A stretch of 64,000 bases of DNA from Amoebophrya sp. A120 (taxonomy: Eukaryota; Sar; Dinophyceae; Syndiniales; Amoebophryaceae): contig CAJINV010000002.1 of assembly GCA_905178155.1 (NCBI GenBank), forward strand, positions 6,180,476 through 6,244,475. The letters run 5' to 3'. Below, one piece after another: positions 10,900 to 23,430 of this stretch. A program made the translations under genes and the position numbers. How positions within the stretch are numbered: position 1 is the first letter of the stretch; each line of letters starts with the position of its first letter. Below the pieces are notes generated by a model that had not been told where the DNA came from, ran no database searches, and worked only from the letters and a program-made list of their open reading frames with translations.

Positions 10900-11706
10900 T
10901 TGAGTTTCTTTTGTCGTACTTCTTCTAGGACTAGGTCCGCCAGAGTTGTAACTCTACCTTCGATAAAAAGCTCATGCCCTTGAGGTAGATGCTATACTTC
11001 GACAAGACAGAAGATCGTGGTGACACAGAGAGCTCATGTATATGTTCCCCAAAATGCAGGTTATCATACTCAAGTCGCCGCTTCACTTCTTTCTGTCATT
11101 CGAATTTTTGTGTGGAATAAACTGAATGATTTCCATTGGATCGAGCCTGGTGTACCGCATGCGCTCTGCGAAGGGTTTCATGATCTGCATCTGCTGAGTC
11201 TGAAGCTGATCATGGACCGGAATGGCGTAAATTTGTGACTCGATCGTTTGTGGGCTATTTTCGAATGTGTGATCGCGACCTTTGTATCTCTTCAAGTGCC
11301 GTGGCGTGCTCCAGCAAAAAAGATAAGTTTAATGCTTGCCATGACTAGTGCACTTCTAATTTTCCTCGCGATCATTGAAGTAGTCGCTGTGATCAGAGCA
11401 AATAGAGCGAGTCTCTGCCCTCTAAAGACAAGTTCATTTTCGAAGATCAACAGCACCACACGAACACGCATCAACAGCTCGACAAAAGTAAAGTTGCTGC
11501 CACAAAGTGTCGAAGATATTTCGCTTTGCAAACACTGCAATTTTATCAGAGTGAATGATTGTAAATTCGTTGCGTAGGTGTCGTGTCGTCTGTGATTTTT
11601 TATCTCATGCGCGTATTAAACAACTGAAAGCTCCTCAGCGAAGGGCGTCAGAACGAAGAGGTGCAGAGCTGCACCTGCGACGTCATTCGCAATTTTCTGA
11701 CGGCTG
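10900..11706. other. Intergenic gap
   Basis: No supported feature. Confidence 0.5.
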
Positions 11707-14700
11707 TCACGTCTGATCCAGCACTCCCTCTCTACTAGACGGACTTGGCCCACCCGTTCTGCTACTGCTATACCGTATTCTCGGCGGCCCTATCGGGTCT
11801 TCCCCCTCCTCGCTCTCCTCCTCTTCGGTTGCAGCTTCGGCTTCCTCGTCAGATGAATTCGTTGCGTTTTGTCCCTCGTTGTCGCCCAAAAGCTCGTCGC
11901 TATCAACGTCTAAATCCTCGTCGTCGGAGGCAATCCCGTCCTCCGGAAGATCGTCGTCACTGCTTGTTCCGGCTGCGTACGACTGGCCGCCAGTTTTTGT
12001 CCCTCTATTTTTAAAGCTACGGTCATCTCCTTCCAACCGCTGCTGGTCGCTGTTGAAACGAAGGCTCGATGATGAGGAAGACGAGCCAGCAACCCCGACC
12101 GTACTACTCGTCGACGCCCAGGGCACGCCGCAAAGGGGAAGCTGCAAGTAATTGTTTCCTGATTTGTTTCTCGTCATCTCATCCTCTCCCGGCGGGCTGT
12201 CCGGATGAGCCTGTTCGTGCTGCCCTTCCTTCTGCAAAACAGGCGGGTTCTTCACGGCGGATTGGCGAACGCGCGGGTCGCCAAACTCGTTGAACTGATC
12301 GAGTCGTTTCAAAACTCGCACGCGCTTGTTGATCACGGATTTGCAGTAGTCGTGGCCCTCGCCAAACATCGTCTCCAAGATTTTCAGTGCCTTGTCGTAC
12401 TCGGTGATAGACTGTGGTAGCGGTTTTTCAAATAACATAAAACAGTAATCATACTCAAGATGTGTCCGACGCATGGAAAAAGTCGTTTTTCATCATGCAC
12501 AGCCCCATGTAACACAAGAACGTATCTTCAAACATAGTTCATCTCTCTACAACTGCTCCTGTAGCTATACCTCCCCCAGCCATCTCCTGGTCATATCCGG
12601 ATCGCCGTGAATTTCCGGGTTGTTTTTCGTGCAGCGAAACAACAGCTCCCCGAGCGTCTCCATAGTCCAGGCGTGCGCGCCGTTGATCCCCGAGGGGAAC
12701 GCGAACTGGTGGAAGTTGATCCGCAGCCGCGCGTAGTGGATCGCCCGGTCGTAGTCTTTCGACTGGTCGAAATAGTCCTGGGCGATGCCCCAAAACCTCT
12801 CCTGGAGCCAATGTTGGCTGAAAATGGAGTTCGCGCGCTCCAGCACCGTGGAGATCTTGGACTCGGACAGGGACTGAAATCATCGATTTGTTGTTTGTTG
12901 AGTGTAGTCTTGTTCACTGCATCCAAAATAAAAGCGCACCTGATGTAGAAAGTTCACAGAGAGGAACTACACGCTCGTTGTGCTACTGCTACAGTTCCAG
13001 CACTATACCTTTGCCGTCCCGTGACTTGTCCCGTAGGTCTTGTTGTTTTTCTCCACCAGCGCCGTCCAGTGGTCGTAGGTCTTCTGCATTTCCTTCTCAT
13101 ACGCCCGGAACTGCGGCCACTCCTGCTTGTACTTGAACATGTTGCACTTGTTGCAGCTGAACGGCTTGTCCGCGTTCGTGTCTTGGTCGACGTTCGGAAA
13201 AATCGTGCCGATTTTGCACCAAGGGCAGAGGAAACCGCGGGAGAAATCCTGGCCGGAGAGACACCTCGAAGGTTGAGGTCGAACACGAAATCTACAATTT
13301 GATGCATTCTTCTGACCAGAATTTGTTCAAGAGTGTCGTGCGTATCCTTCTTCATCATTGCAACTACCACTACGTGCCAAGAAAAACGGGCACAAAATAG
13401 AATCTCCCCCGTTACAACACATACCTCTCGCACGTGCACAGGAAGTGTTTCGACTCTTCCAAGCAGTGTCTTCTCGCCTGCGCTGACTCCATCAGGGCTT
13501 CTTCGGCCAAGTAGCTGCAGCAAATTTCGTCTCCCGCCTTCACCTTTCTCCGCGCCCGGAGCACGAACAAGTCGTCGTTTTTGTAGTGCCAGACCACGTT
13601 CGGGTGACAGGAGTGGGACATGAAGCTGGACATGAAGTAGGTGCTGTACCCCAGCGGGTTCTCGCTGTGCTCAAAGCAGTTCAAGATCCACACCTGGAGC
13701 AGCCGCTCGATCAGGAGACCGAGCTCTTGTTTCTGCTCCTCACTCTCGGCCTTGTCCGCCAAGTGGAGCTCGTCGATGAGCAGCATCACGTCGGAGGAGG
13801 CCTGGTTCACCTCACCTAGAAAGGTTGATGATGGCGGGAAAATTTGTATTGTGTTCCATGGTATGACTTTAACTTCACGATCAGTTTCTGATCCAAAATG
13901 TCTATGTTGTAGAAGCTTCATACTTATTCAAAACTAAAAATACGTCTCTCTGTCATCTATACCGTGATACAGCAGCAACAGTTTGTATTGCTGGTCGGCG
14001 GAGATTTGGCGCAAATATCGAAAAGCGCCGCTCTTATCAAGAGGAAAAATCCCCCCTCCCCATATCGAAAAGGTACGTCGCAGAAAATTTGCAATGCTGA
14101 TTTGCGACCACAAATGATCTCTGTCTTGCAAGAAGGCAATTCCACAGGCTCCGCCGCATTATGCAGGCGGTTTGTGATGCTGTTTGGCCTACAGCGCAGA
14201 CGTTTCTCATGCTAAGCGCCTAGGCCAAAACCTCTCTACTCAGGCTTGATGTGGGCCTGCAGTCCTCTTCAGGAAGACAAATCTGATATGTGTACTCAAA
14301 TCCAGCATCACAAATTTCGTTTTGGATATGGGGAGGGGAGGATTTTTCCTTTTGATAGCTCTTCCCCGCACTTTGCCGCCTCCGATTTGATTGCGGCTCT
14401 TCACTGTCCTCGTCCTCCATGGGGTCTTGTCCTGCGCCGCCGAGAAAAACCCCAGAATTCGCCAAGTCCTCAGCAGTCAACGAGTTCAACGCGCACCAGT
14501 ACCACAATGGCTCGTAGTCCAAGGGTTTATGCTCCTTGTAAAGCTCCTTCATCCGGATGTAATACGCGTTTTTGTCCAACCGTATCGGCTCGGCGACAAT
14601 GTGCAACGGTGGTTCCTCAAAGAGCAGGTCCCCCTCCTCATAGTCGCGGTTGGCCGTCAGAATCCGGCCCTTCTGATCATTATGGGAACAGAGGAAGCTC

Positions 14701-14996
14701 CCCCGGTGGTTCTGCCCGCAGTAGAGATTGATGTACTTACACCCGTGCGGATCGTTCGGCTGTATTGGGATCGGCGCCCGGTTGTTCGAGGATGATGTTT
14801 TCGGGCTCGAAGACTTGGAGTGGCCGCCATTTGATTTTACTTCGGAGACCTCCATGGCGTCGCTGTTTTGCTCTTCCCTGTCGCTACTATTCGACGCGGA
14901 CGAACTTGCGCTGGACTTGCTGTTGCTGAAAACTCTGCCGCCGTGGTTGTGCGTCGAGGGGTCGTCGAGGGTCATGGTGGTTGATGATGTTGCCAC
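11707..14996 (-). CDS. SMYD-like SET-domain protein (putative lysine methyltransferase)
   Basis: About 800 aa from six exons: 14996-14358, 14034-13963, 13815-13425, 13264-13009, 12873-12571 and about 12453-11707. The SET domain is split over exons. ILTANRDYEEGDLLFEEPP (N-terminal SET strand) is in exon 1. SHSCHPNVVWHY (cofactor/knot motif) and KVKAGDEICCSYL with its tyrosine are in exon 3. The post-SET cysteines CTCERC and CPWCKIG are joined across the exon 3/4 junction. Exon 5 is helical, as in the TPR-like C-terminal part of SMYD proteins. No MYND zinc finger was found. The C-terminus is acidic and Ser-rich. The first junction is an introner; the next three are GT-AG introns (147, 160 and 135 bp) and keep frame. 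The last junction (12570-12454) is less certain because an alternative short coding stretch lies inside it. Substrate is unknown. Confidence 0.82.
14035..14357. mobile_element. Introner, family 2
   Basis: 323 bp. The inverted ends are TATCAAGAGGAAAAATCCCC-like, followed by a CCTCCCCATATCGAAAA-type core. 5-bp duplication GCTCT (14030-14034 and 14358-14362). Removing the element plus one copy joins ...A-G-K-S to G-A-F-R-Y-L-R-Q-I in frame in the SET-domain gene. About 325 bp match the reverse complement of the copy at 60358-60687. Confidence 0.9.
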
Positions 14997-16374
14997 GGCG
15001 CCGACAGCTGGGACACTAGGCTGAGGCGGGTCTTGCTGTCGTTCGATCGACTGTCGCTCGTCCGGTCGCTAGGTAGACGAGCGGCAATTTTTGCAATACC
15101 CGAGACAACTTTTGCAGCTGCCAATCATTGCTCCATCATGATCAACTGAAATTTGAATGCGCTTGTGCTTGATATTACGGTCTACAAGAAACCAAAGTCG
15201 GAAGTTGTACTACGCCAGCTGCGGTTCTTGGATGCAGGAATCTAGAGAAGAATAACTCGTCTTACAGAGGGTGAGAAATCAGTCTTCGAATTCGAGTTGT
15301 AGAAGCGATAACGTTGCAGCAACGAGCAGCAAAAATCTTCCGAAATCGACCTGACGTAGATAGAATAGCAAAGCGATATAAAGTGGACAGCAACTACACG
15401 TTTTTATTTCACTCTCAAGCCCAACCAGAGTTTGGCTGGCCTGGCCGCCACGCCAGCACGATAAAGTATCTTGAGATCCTGTAGCCGGGAGCCCTCAACT
15501 TCGGGGCTCGTCCGAGATGCATACGAAAAGCGAATATTGATCGTCGGGATGAATAGAGATAGTTCTTCTGCGGTCCCTGCGATAGAACATTTGGGCGAAG
15601 GCTAATTGAAATCGATTCGCGCACCGCATCGGGCCAAGTACTAGTGCCACTGCTTCTCACTCCAAGTAAGAAGTAGCAGCAGCGAGCGCACCGCTGGCAC
15701 CTCTACATGATGCACAAGCAGGGCAGCGCAGTCTTAGTTTGTACAACTTCAAGATTGGAATGTGGTGGAAAAAACCAATTACAGACAGCATGTCGAGAAG
15801 AAGTTCCAAGTGTCATCTCAAATTCAAATGTTTTGCTTCATTCAAGCACTGTCCAAACGTTGAAGACGTTGGAACGAAGTATGAAAAAAGAAGCGCAACA
15901 TATCACGGAAGCTCCTGCGACAATTGTCCATAGTGGGTGAAGAAAAAAATAAAAAATGAAAAAACAAAAACAAGAAAATAAAATGTGCATTAACAACTCC
16001 TAAATTACAAAAATTTTATGTACACAAGGTGTGGTGAAAAAAAATGTGTGAATGTCGTGGCACAGCTGTGCAGAACAAGCTGCTATGTGCTTTGGCTTTT
16101 GTTGTAGTGTGTTCAAGTTGGTAATAATGGATGAAATAAATGACGGGTAGATAAAAGATTGCTATAGTAGGGGTAGGAATAATTATTGTTGTAGGTGTGG
16201 CTTGCTGGTAAAAGTGTAATAGCGTCAAGTGTAAAAGTGTGAAAAGAAGTGTAACCTAAAATGGATGAGATTAAAAAAACCGGCGGGCAATCGTCTTCTC
16301 TTGCTCTATTTACGTTTCTAGTTCGAAAATATCAACTAGGCCTCTTAGATTGCTCCTGCTCTTTCTTCTACTAG
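14997..16374. other. Intergenic gap
   Basis: 1.4 kb with no gene or element recognised. The 15940-16270 part is strongly A/T-rich. Confidence 0.5.
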
Positions 16375-19300
16375 CTAATTGTTCATATCCTGCAGAAATT
16401 GTGCCACCTCGTCCTGTGTCGTTTGAAACGCTTTGAGCAGAAACGGGTGGGCTTGGAGTTCGAAGATGTCCAGCCGGTCCTTGGGGTCGAGCTGCAAGCA
16501 GTTTTCCACAAAGTCGCAAAGCTCAAAACTGTACTCGTACTGTTCTTTGTTTTGTCGTTTTTTCGCTTCTGATCGTTGTCCTGGATTTTTTCGTTGCACA
16601 AGATGCACACCTTTTTGATGTTCCTGTATCGGCGATACAACCATGTGTGACGAAGCTGATAGAATTCTGCTCTTACTGTCTTCTTCGCAGGAAAGGTCTG
16701 ATTTAGTGCTTTTCTCCGTGATTTCCTTGTCCTGACCGAAACTACTACTCCCAGTTTCATCGTTCTGCGAGGTCGACGAGTTATTTTCCACCGACTGTAT
16801 CCTGAGTAAAAACGTCCCCACACCAGAGTTGTAATGCAGATTTGCATAGACAGGAAGACTTGTAATGCGCATCCTCATGAGAGCCATTTCCAGTCGTGTT
16901 TTGGAATTTGTGATGCTGTGAACAGGATGAGCAGCTGGATTTGTGACGCGGCTGCACTTGCTAACCTGCACTACACTGCGGAGTGCAACTTGTCATGCGT
17001 GACTCACAAAGCTCCTAGGTTTGTGTTGCAAAATCCCCATCCTGACTCTGGTGTGGGTACGTTTTTACTCAGAATAGACTGCTTCGAATTGTTGCTAACA
17101 GCTCTGCAGCTCGCAGTAGGTGCTGCACTTCCTGCCCAAGCGGACAACTTCGACCCAGGGCGTGTTTGACAGGTCGATGTGGAGCAAGGCGTGGGCATCA
17201 CGGTGCTGCAGGTTTTGTCCAGATTCAACAAGTAGTTGTGCTTGTTGTTACCGTTGAACTGCGTCGTTGTGCAGCTTTCGGCTTGATTCACACTACTATT
17301 ATTGTCCACCCCGAGTTGTGAGGTTGTAGGAGTGGGATTTGGGAGATACAGAATCCCCCCTGCTGCATGGAAGTAGTTATTTTTCATGCAAAAATGCTCG
17401 GTCTTCACTGTTGAGCAGGCTGCAGGGGTAAAAGGCGTGTAGACACAAGTGCTCTGCTCGTTTTGCGAATTCATTTCTGTCGTTGTTCCCAGCATTTTTG
17501 TGCTTTCTTCCTCCACTGTTGGTGTGACACAAAACATCCCAGCTGAAGATCCTCGCCCACCAGCAGTGTTACAACTCATCCCGCCTATTGATGCACCACC
17601 CGCTATCCCTCCGACAAAACTGCTGTCTAGTTTCAACTTGTGCGGAAGCAAACAGCTAGCTTCGGAGCTGACCATGGAGATGCAGGAATTCAAACCGTTT
17701 AAATTTTCCTGGTTGTAAAAATCGTCCTGATCGAACAAAACTGGGGTGTCCACAGAGGAGCTCGAACTTCTCTCGATTTTTACGTTGTCCGCCGAAATTT
17801 GTTCCACCTCGGTAATTCCCTGCATGTTGAAGTTCGGCGTTTCGCAGAGTTGATTTTTTAGTATTTCCCTCTGCTGGTGTCCGCGGCACAGGGATTTTTG
17901 GGAAGGTTGTTGTTGAAAAGAATGGTCGTGCGTTTCTCGTCGCTCCTGCTGTTCTGCCTCTACTGCTCCCAAGCTCTTGCAACTGTTGCTGCTGCTGCTT
18001 CTGGAGATAGATGATGGCGGCCCTCTGTTTGATACTCTCTGGTTTGCGCTTTTCGTGCTTTCGGGTCGTGCAACATCTACTGCGAGTTTTTTGTCGAAAT
18101 CAATATTTTCAACATCTTCCTGCAACGAAAGCTCCGCAGACTGCTCAAGAACATCGGGCGTAAAGCTCTCAAGATGAAAGACTTCGTCGTTCACTAATCT
18201 CGGCGGCTGCAGTAGGTTCACGTAATCGAAGTTCACGCCCATCGCTCTGTTTCCCCCACCACCTCCCCCACCGCCGTTATGAGAGCTACACCTGCTACTG
18301 TTCCCATTGTAATTGTTTCCACCTCCGCCGCCAAACGTTTTCGGCAGTTCCCCCGCAGCCAGCTCGTAGACACAAATGCCCAGCGACCAGATGTCGCTTG
18401 GTTTCCCGTATCTCCTCCCGCCCCGCCCGAACCGCTCCGGGGCCATGCACACCTTCGTCCCGACAAAAGTGCGGCAGTGGCCGTCCGGGTTGTCGACGTT
18501 GAGCTTTTTTGACACCCCGAAATCGGTCAGTTTCACCTCCCCCCGACTGTTTACGAGGATATTTTCCAATTTTATATCGCGGTGCAGTATGTCGTTTAAG
18601 TGGAGTGTCTTCAGCGCTTCGGTCATCTGCAAGATTAAGAACGCCAGAATCGCTTCGGGGATCCGCTTTCTCCTCTTCTTCATATTCACCTTGTTTCTTT
18701 GCGAAGACGAGGATGATGAAGAAGATGAACTTGATAAAGAACCATAGTCGTTGTAGTTGTACATGTTCCTGCAGTAGTAGTCCGAGTGTCGGAACAGGTC
18801 CGCGATGCTGCCCAAATCCATGTACTCTAACACGATGTGCACCTGCTTCCTGTTTTATGCATTGCAAAAATGTCTGGGTCTGGAAGATCCTGAGACTTGT
18901 CATGCACGTTTTGCATGTGCCATGATGTCTGTAATGCATGCCGTAGCATCACAGACTTTTCGAGGGCTTCGCGATGCCTATTCCGCATGACAAATGCCTC
19001 CTCCGCGTAGCCAAAATTGCATTCCCTTTGCTGGTCATGCAGTACAGATTTTTTTGGAATCCAAATGCAGCGTCACAAGTTCGGACTCTTCCAGACCCAG
19101 ACATTTTTGCATTTGATATGTTTTTCGTTTCATCCACCAAATACGCGGCCAGCAGCTGGACCAGGAACGGGCTGTGCGCGTCGGACATGTGGAGATGTAA
19201 GTTCAAATCATTCACCAGCTGTTGTTGACTACTGTGATCCATGGCGTTGATGATCTTCACCGCCACGGGGGTCTTCGTCGGCCCGTGGATCGCCTTCATC

Positions 19301-22300
19301 ACCGACCCGCTCGCCCCGTGCCCGAGATGCGCGTTTCCGTTGGAGTTGTCATACTGAATATCCGAGGGGTGGATCACGTTCTTGTAGTCGCAATTCGGCT
19401 CGGACTCCGCGATCGTGTGGGAACAGGATTCCTCGTGCGAACTATCTTCGGCGGAGCCGGGAAGGATGTTGTTGAGACCACTTGTTCTCTGGTGCATTTC
19501 ATCTGCTTCCTCGTGAAGGAACCTCAAATCGCGGAATTCGGGCGAAGACCGGTGGTCGGTGGACAAAAGGAGCAGTTGTCCTGGGCTGCTGCTATCTGCG
19601 ACTTCATCTTCATCGTATTGTATTTGCTGTTGTTCAACATCTTCCGCGACCGCGAACTGTTGTAGATGTCTTTCTCCTTTCTTCCCTGCTGTGGATGATA
19701 AACATAAATTCGCTGTGTTGACACCTTGCCTTCTTGTCTCGACTCCGGCGTGCTCGGGTGAGATAGGCTGTCTTTCCTCTGGTCGTTCATCTCTGTGTTC
19801 CTCCACGATGTCATCTAACTCTACATTTTCAAACGGAAAGTCGATCGTGCTCTGCCTCGCAAATAAGTCCACGGTCGATTGTCTCTTCACTGGTCGCGGG
19901 TAAATGTCTATGTCGTCGCTCTGACAATTATCTTCATCATCTTCAATCTCGACTTCTATTTCGGGCGAAGCGTCGGGGGAAGGAGAGGATGCTTCCTCGA
20001 AGGCGTTTCTCCTCTTGTCCGCTCTTACTCGTTATCCAAGAAAAAAACGGTGTAAGTGTAAGTATTTTGCAGGAACAGCATTACAGATTTGTGTTGCATG
20101 ACAGAAAACTTGTCATGCGTAGCTAGTACGCTAAAACACGTAGTAAAATAGCCTCTGATGCATATCCGGCATGACAAGTGTAACTGTATTGCAACATCTG
20201 CAAGACAAAGTTACAGTTACACAGTTTTCTTCTTGCATACTCGTCGTCCCGATTGTACTACTTCGTCACCCCCAATTCTCCCGGTGTAGGCCGCAACTTC
20301 TACCTCTCGTCGCGAGGACGCCGATGATGTATTGTCCTGTTTACGACTCCCTGTGCAACTTGAAGCAACTACAGCAGGCTCAACATCGATTTTATGACCA
20401 TTCTCCCTCGTCACGGACGCACTGTTACTTCGTGACGAGCACCGCGATAAGCTCATCCTGCTGGAGCGGGCGGAGGAAGGTGGGAGGAGAAATGGTTGAT
20501 TTGTCCTGGATACCAAATGTAAAAATGTCTGGGTCTGGAAACTTGTGATGCTGGGTGGCATATCATGAGGCAGCCACAAGTGCTGGCTCAGCATGAGAAG
20601 TTTCTGAGCTTCTAGGTGTTGCCTATTCTGCATGACAAACTGCGTTTCTGCATGACAGAAAAGTGGCGCTCTTGGGTAACGTGCATGACAGACTTGAGAG
20701 TCATGCCAGACACGCATGACAAACATTGACTCTTCCAGACCCAGACACTTTTACATTTGATACTGGATCTGCGCTGTTGCGCTCCTGTATTTGGACGCTG
20801 CCCCTGCCCAGCACCGGCTGAACTAAAACCATTGGAACAATTCTTCCCTGCGCCGATATCCTCGTCGTCCTCTACCTCGTCGAAAATCCTGCTGCTCCGA
20901 CTGTTGTTCACGTCACAATAACTCGCTCTTGAGGAAGACACCACGGAAATCCGGCTCGCTGCGGACGAACTCCGCGCGGAGCTGCTTCGCCGGCTGTCGT
21001 AGGATATCAGCCGATTGTCCAGTTGATGTCTGTTCTCCTTTTTTGTAGTGGATTTCTTCGTCGAGCAGTTTGTTCTGGAAAAACTCAGCCGATCGCGGCT
21101 CCTTGTCGTGGAACTATTCCTCGACGGTGGCAAGAGGAGTTCTTCCCTGACTGGAGCCGGCGCATCTTCCAATTCGCAAGAAGAAGAGTAGCTGCTTGAT
21201 GTTCCACTACTACCAGAGCCCTCCTCCTCCTTGCTGCGGTCCGAACCCGAAGTACTAGATTCTTGCGGGACGGCGTCGAAGGAACCTCCCGCAATAGAGG
21301 CACCGTGTTGGTTCTGCACCGTATCTCGCGCAGACGAACTGGATCGCGTTAATGAATTCGGAACAATTATAGCAGGGACAACTACTCCATTCATGCCCCA
21401 ATTCGTCTTGCTGTTCCGCTCCGTTTTCCGTACCAGTGCTTCCGGCGGAGGCCCTACGTACATCGAACTCCGGCGTTGGAGTGTGGGTTTGTTCTTTCGG
21501 TGGGGATTTGTTCTAACCGGATTGCAGTAGGCCACGTCGTTCTTCATTGCACAACCAGACGGGCTTATTTGCTCGTCTACCGAGTGGAGGTAGTTGCTTG
21601 CGTTCTGGTTCTGGTTATGGTTCAAAACTATCCCCCGATTCGCAGATGATGATCCACAGCCGTGGTTGTTTCTACTCGTCGGACTGGCCGTGTTGCTGTG
21701 CAGCAGCAAGTTCCCGCCCGTCCCTGACTGATTCAAAAGCAGGGAATTTCTCCTCTGCAAAAACACCTGCTCCGAAAACCTCCGCTTCAGCTCCTTTTTC
21801 TTCTTTGGCGTGTGGAAATGCCGCACCGCTTTCTTCCACCGTAGGATGCCCTTAGTGCCTAATTTCAAGCCCGAATTGTTATCCAGAAGCTCGTCATTCG
21901 CGATTTCAACATTCGCGTTGGAGTTTTGTTTCTGCAGGTTTTTATTCTTGTGTGCGGACCTGTAGTTGGTGTGATCCACGTTCATGTTGCCGGTGTTTCC
22001 ATGATTTTCCGGCTGATTCCCACCTGCGCCTCCCGCAGTGTGAAAGTTGTCGCCGCCGATGCTGCAGCTGGTGCTGGATCTGCGGTACCGCGAGTCGTGG
22101 GAACAGCGGGAAGAGATAATGGTGTCCACAGTAAATTCCCCGTACACATAAAAATGCAAAAAAGAAAAATTGCCTTCAAGAACCTTGTGCAGCATGACAA
22201 GTGGCACTCTTCATACTTGGATGGCGAAATTCATCATGCGTTTTGTACGTGTACGGATGAAAATTTGTGTTGCATAGATTGTGTCTAGAGCGTAGTTCAT

Positions 22301-22519
22301 AGACTTGTTGTTCAAATCGTTCGGCTCATCTGGACCCGCGCCGAACATGTCGAGGTAAAGGTCCCGGTCCATGTCTTCGCTCTCATCCAGCAAGGGAACT
22401 CCACTGGTGGCGCCGATCGGCGTCAAAACGGGAGAAAGAAGTTGCGGCTGCACGGACGAGGATGGTGCGCCGTCGTTAGCCGTAGCCGTCGTCACGGTGA
22501 GTGCGGAGGTCGATGACAT
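16375..22519 (-). CDS. STE7/MAP-kinase-kinase-like protein kinase, very large
   Basis: About 1,660 aa from about six exons: 22519 to ~22286, ~22145-20763, 20510 to ~20230, ~20020-19119, 18855-17077 and 16797-16375. The first ~850 residues are Ser/Asn/Arg-rich low complexity. Kinase motifs in order: HLGHGASGSVMKAI (glycine loop), VAVKII (lysine), HIVLEYMDLGSI (hinge), HRDIKLEN (catalytic loop), DFGVSKK (metal), VGTKVCMAPERF (activation-loop end), KPSDIWSLGICVYELA, and FVENCLQLDPKDRLDIFEL...HPFL (subdomain XI). All catalytic residues are present. A Ser-rich insert follows subdomain V, and about 430-550 low-complexity residues separate subdomains IX and XI. The DFGVS/MAPER pattern is closest to MAP kinase kinases; Thr-rich phosphosites were not assigned. 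Two introners fall within the kinase domain (16798 and 18856). Junctions at 20230/20020 and 22286/22145 are approximate. Confidence 0.85.
16798..17076. mobile_element. Introner, family 3
   Basis: 279 bp. Inverted ends TATCCTGAGTAAAAACGTCC / TATTCTGAGTAAAAACGTAC, followed by a CCCACACCAGAGT-like core. 5-bp duplication GACTG (16793-16797 and 17077-17081). Precise removal gives N-S-K-Q-S-V-E-N-N-S in the kinase gene. Confidence 0.9.
18856..19118. mobile_element. Introner, family 1 (subtype b)
   Basis: 263 bp. Ends TATGCATTGCAAAAATGTC / TATCAAATGCAAAAATGTC with the TGTCTGGGTCTGGAAGA core. 5-bp duplication TGTTT (18851-18855 and 19119-19123). Removal joins V-D-E-T-K-N to R-K-Q-V-H-I-V-L-E-Y inside the kinase domain. 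No GT-AG pair can be formed at any register of this duplication. Confidence 0.92.
20036..20234. mobile_element. Inverted-repeat intron element with possible GT-AG splicing
   Basis: About 200 bp. Imperfect inverted ends of GTGTAA(C/G)TGTAA type followed by a TTGCAG motif, with GCATGACA/TGTCATGC modules inside. No clear 5-bp duplication. A canonical solution exists: donor GTAACT inside the end repeat and acceptor AG about 20 nt outside the opposite end, after a T-rich run. That join reads K-K-T-V-A-D-K-R-R-N-A-F in frame. Boundaries approximate. Confidence 0.55.
20511..20762. mobile_element. Introner, family 1 (subtype a)
   Basis: 252 bp. Ends TACCAAATGTAAAAATGTC / TATCAAATGTAAAAGTGTC. 5-bp duplication CTGGA (20506-20510 and 20763-20767). 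Removal gives Q-Q-R-R-S-R-T-N-Q-P-F in frame in the kinase gene's N-terminal region. The reverse complement closely matches the element at 49623-50047. Confidence 0.92.
22141..22288. mobile_element. Short introner-like element, boundaries unresolved
   Basis: About 150 bp between the first two kinase exons. The ends resemble one another in inverted form (ACACATAAAAATGCAA / ACACAATCTATGCAAC), and the TGCAGCATGACAAGTGG-type interior is shared with other introners. I could not place a 5-bp duplication or a unique in-frame join. Confidence 0.4.
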
Positions 22520-23430
22520 ATTTACAATTTTTACGAGGGATAAGAACGAAAAGTATTCAAGAACTGAAAAATGAAGAGTACGGCTCAAGTTTCTTGTGGA
22601 GGACGTAGCTCAGGGTCAAATTTTCAGGTTCAAAGTAGAAGACCAGGGAAAAGACAGAAGTTTCAATTTAGCAAAACGTCAAAACCTAGCAGAAGTATTC
22701 AGGAAGTTGATACAAGAGGGTTTTCGTTTTGGAGGTGCTAATAGTGCAATTATTCCATCTTTTGGATACACACGTGGTCACAATGACATCATTGTGAAAT
22801 TGTTGTGCAAGGAATCAAGAGAGAAAGCTCAGGAAGGCCGAAGTGACGGACTAGAAACGTAAATACGAGGAAGGCTTCTATACATACTTTCATTGGGAAA
22901 AAAAAAGCTATGGTTTGGCAATTGTCCACTGCGTGCTCTATGTTTTCGGTTTCGCGGTTTTCCAAGATGCCGCCACGTTCAACTTACTTCACGATCACGT
23001 TCACCGACAATGAGAATTTTTTCCAACATTCTATGACCTAACCCCTGCCTGACACTTTGGATTCACTGCCTGCGACGATGAAAAAAGCTGTCCACTTTGA
23101 TGATGCGATATCTTTTATATGCGCTATTTATCCTCGTGGATAGAAACTCCCAAAAACGTGGACTCACGCCGCACCCTATGTAGTAAGGGCGGCACGAAAC
23201 ACTGGCAGAAAACCAAAAGTCGACCGAATTATGATTGGACAAGCACCAGAGGAGAGTGAGCACGCTTGTTGGTGGGTCTAGTAGAGAACAAGAAGCATGC
23301 CCTCTATCAGTAGCGGCAGATGATCCCCAACTAAGTGCAGCAGGCGCGAGCGCGACGACACACAAACCCTATAATTACATCACGACGATCTTCATATATT
23401 CATACATAAAAGGGCAACCAAAACAATACG
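22520..23430. other. Intergenic gap
   Basis: Nothing convincing. An 88-codon plus-strand frame at 22596-22862 has no recognisable features. Confidence 0.45.

Noticed and set aside
12454-12570. Short coding stretch MFEDTFLCYMGLCMMKND inside the last intron of the SET gene
   Set aside because: It meets a stop before a usable donor; treating the segment as a 117-bp GT-AG intron keeps frame. Left as an uncertainty.
22596-22862. Plus-strand 88-codon frame, and a tRNA-like TAGCTCA...GGTTCAA arrangement near 22600-22650
   Set aside because: No cloverleaf can be drawn with proper stems and anticodon loop; the frame shows no recognisable features.
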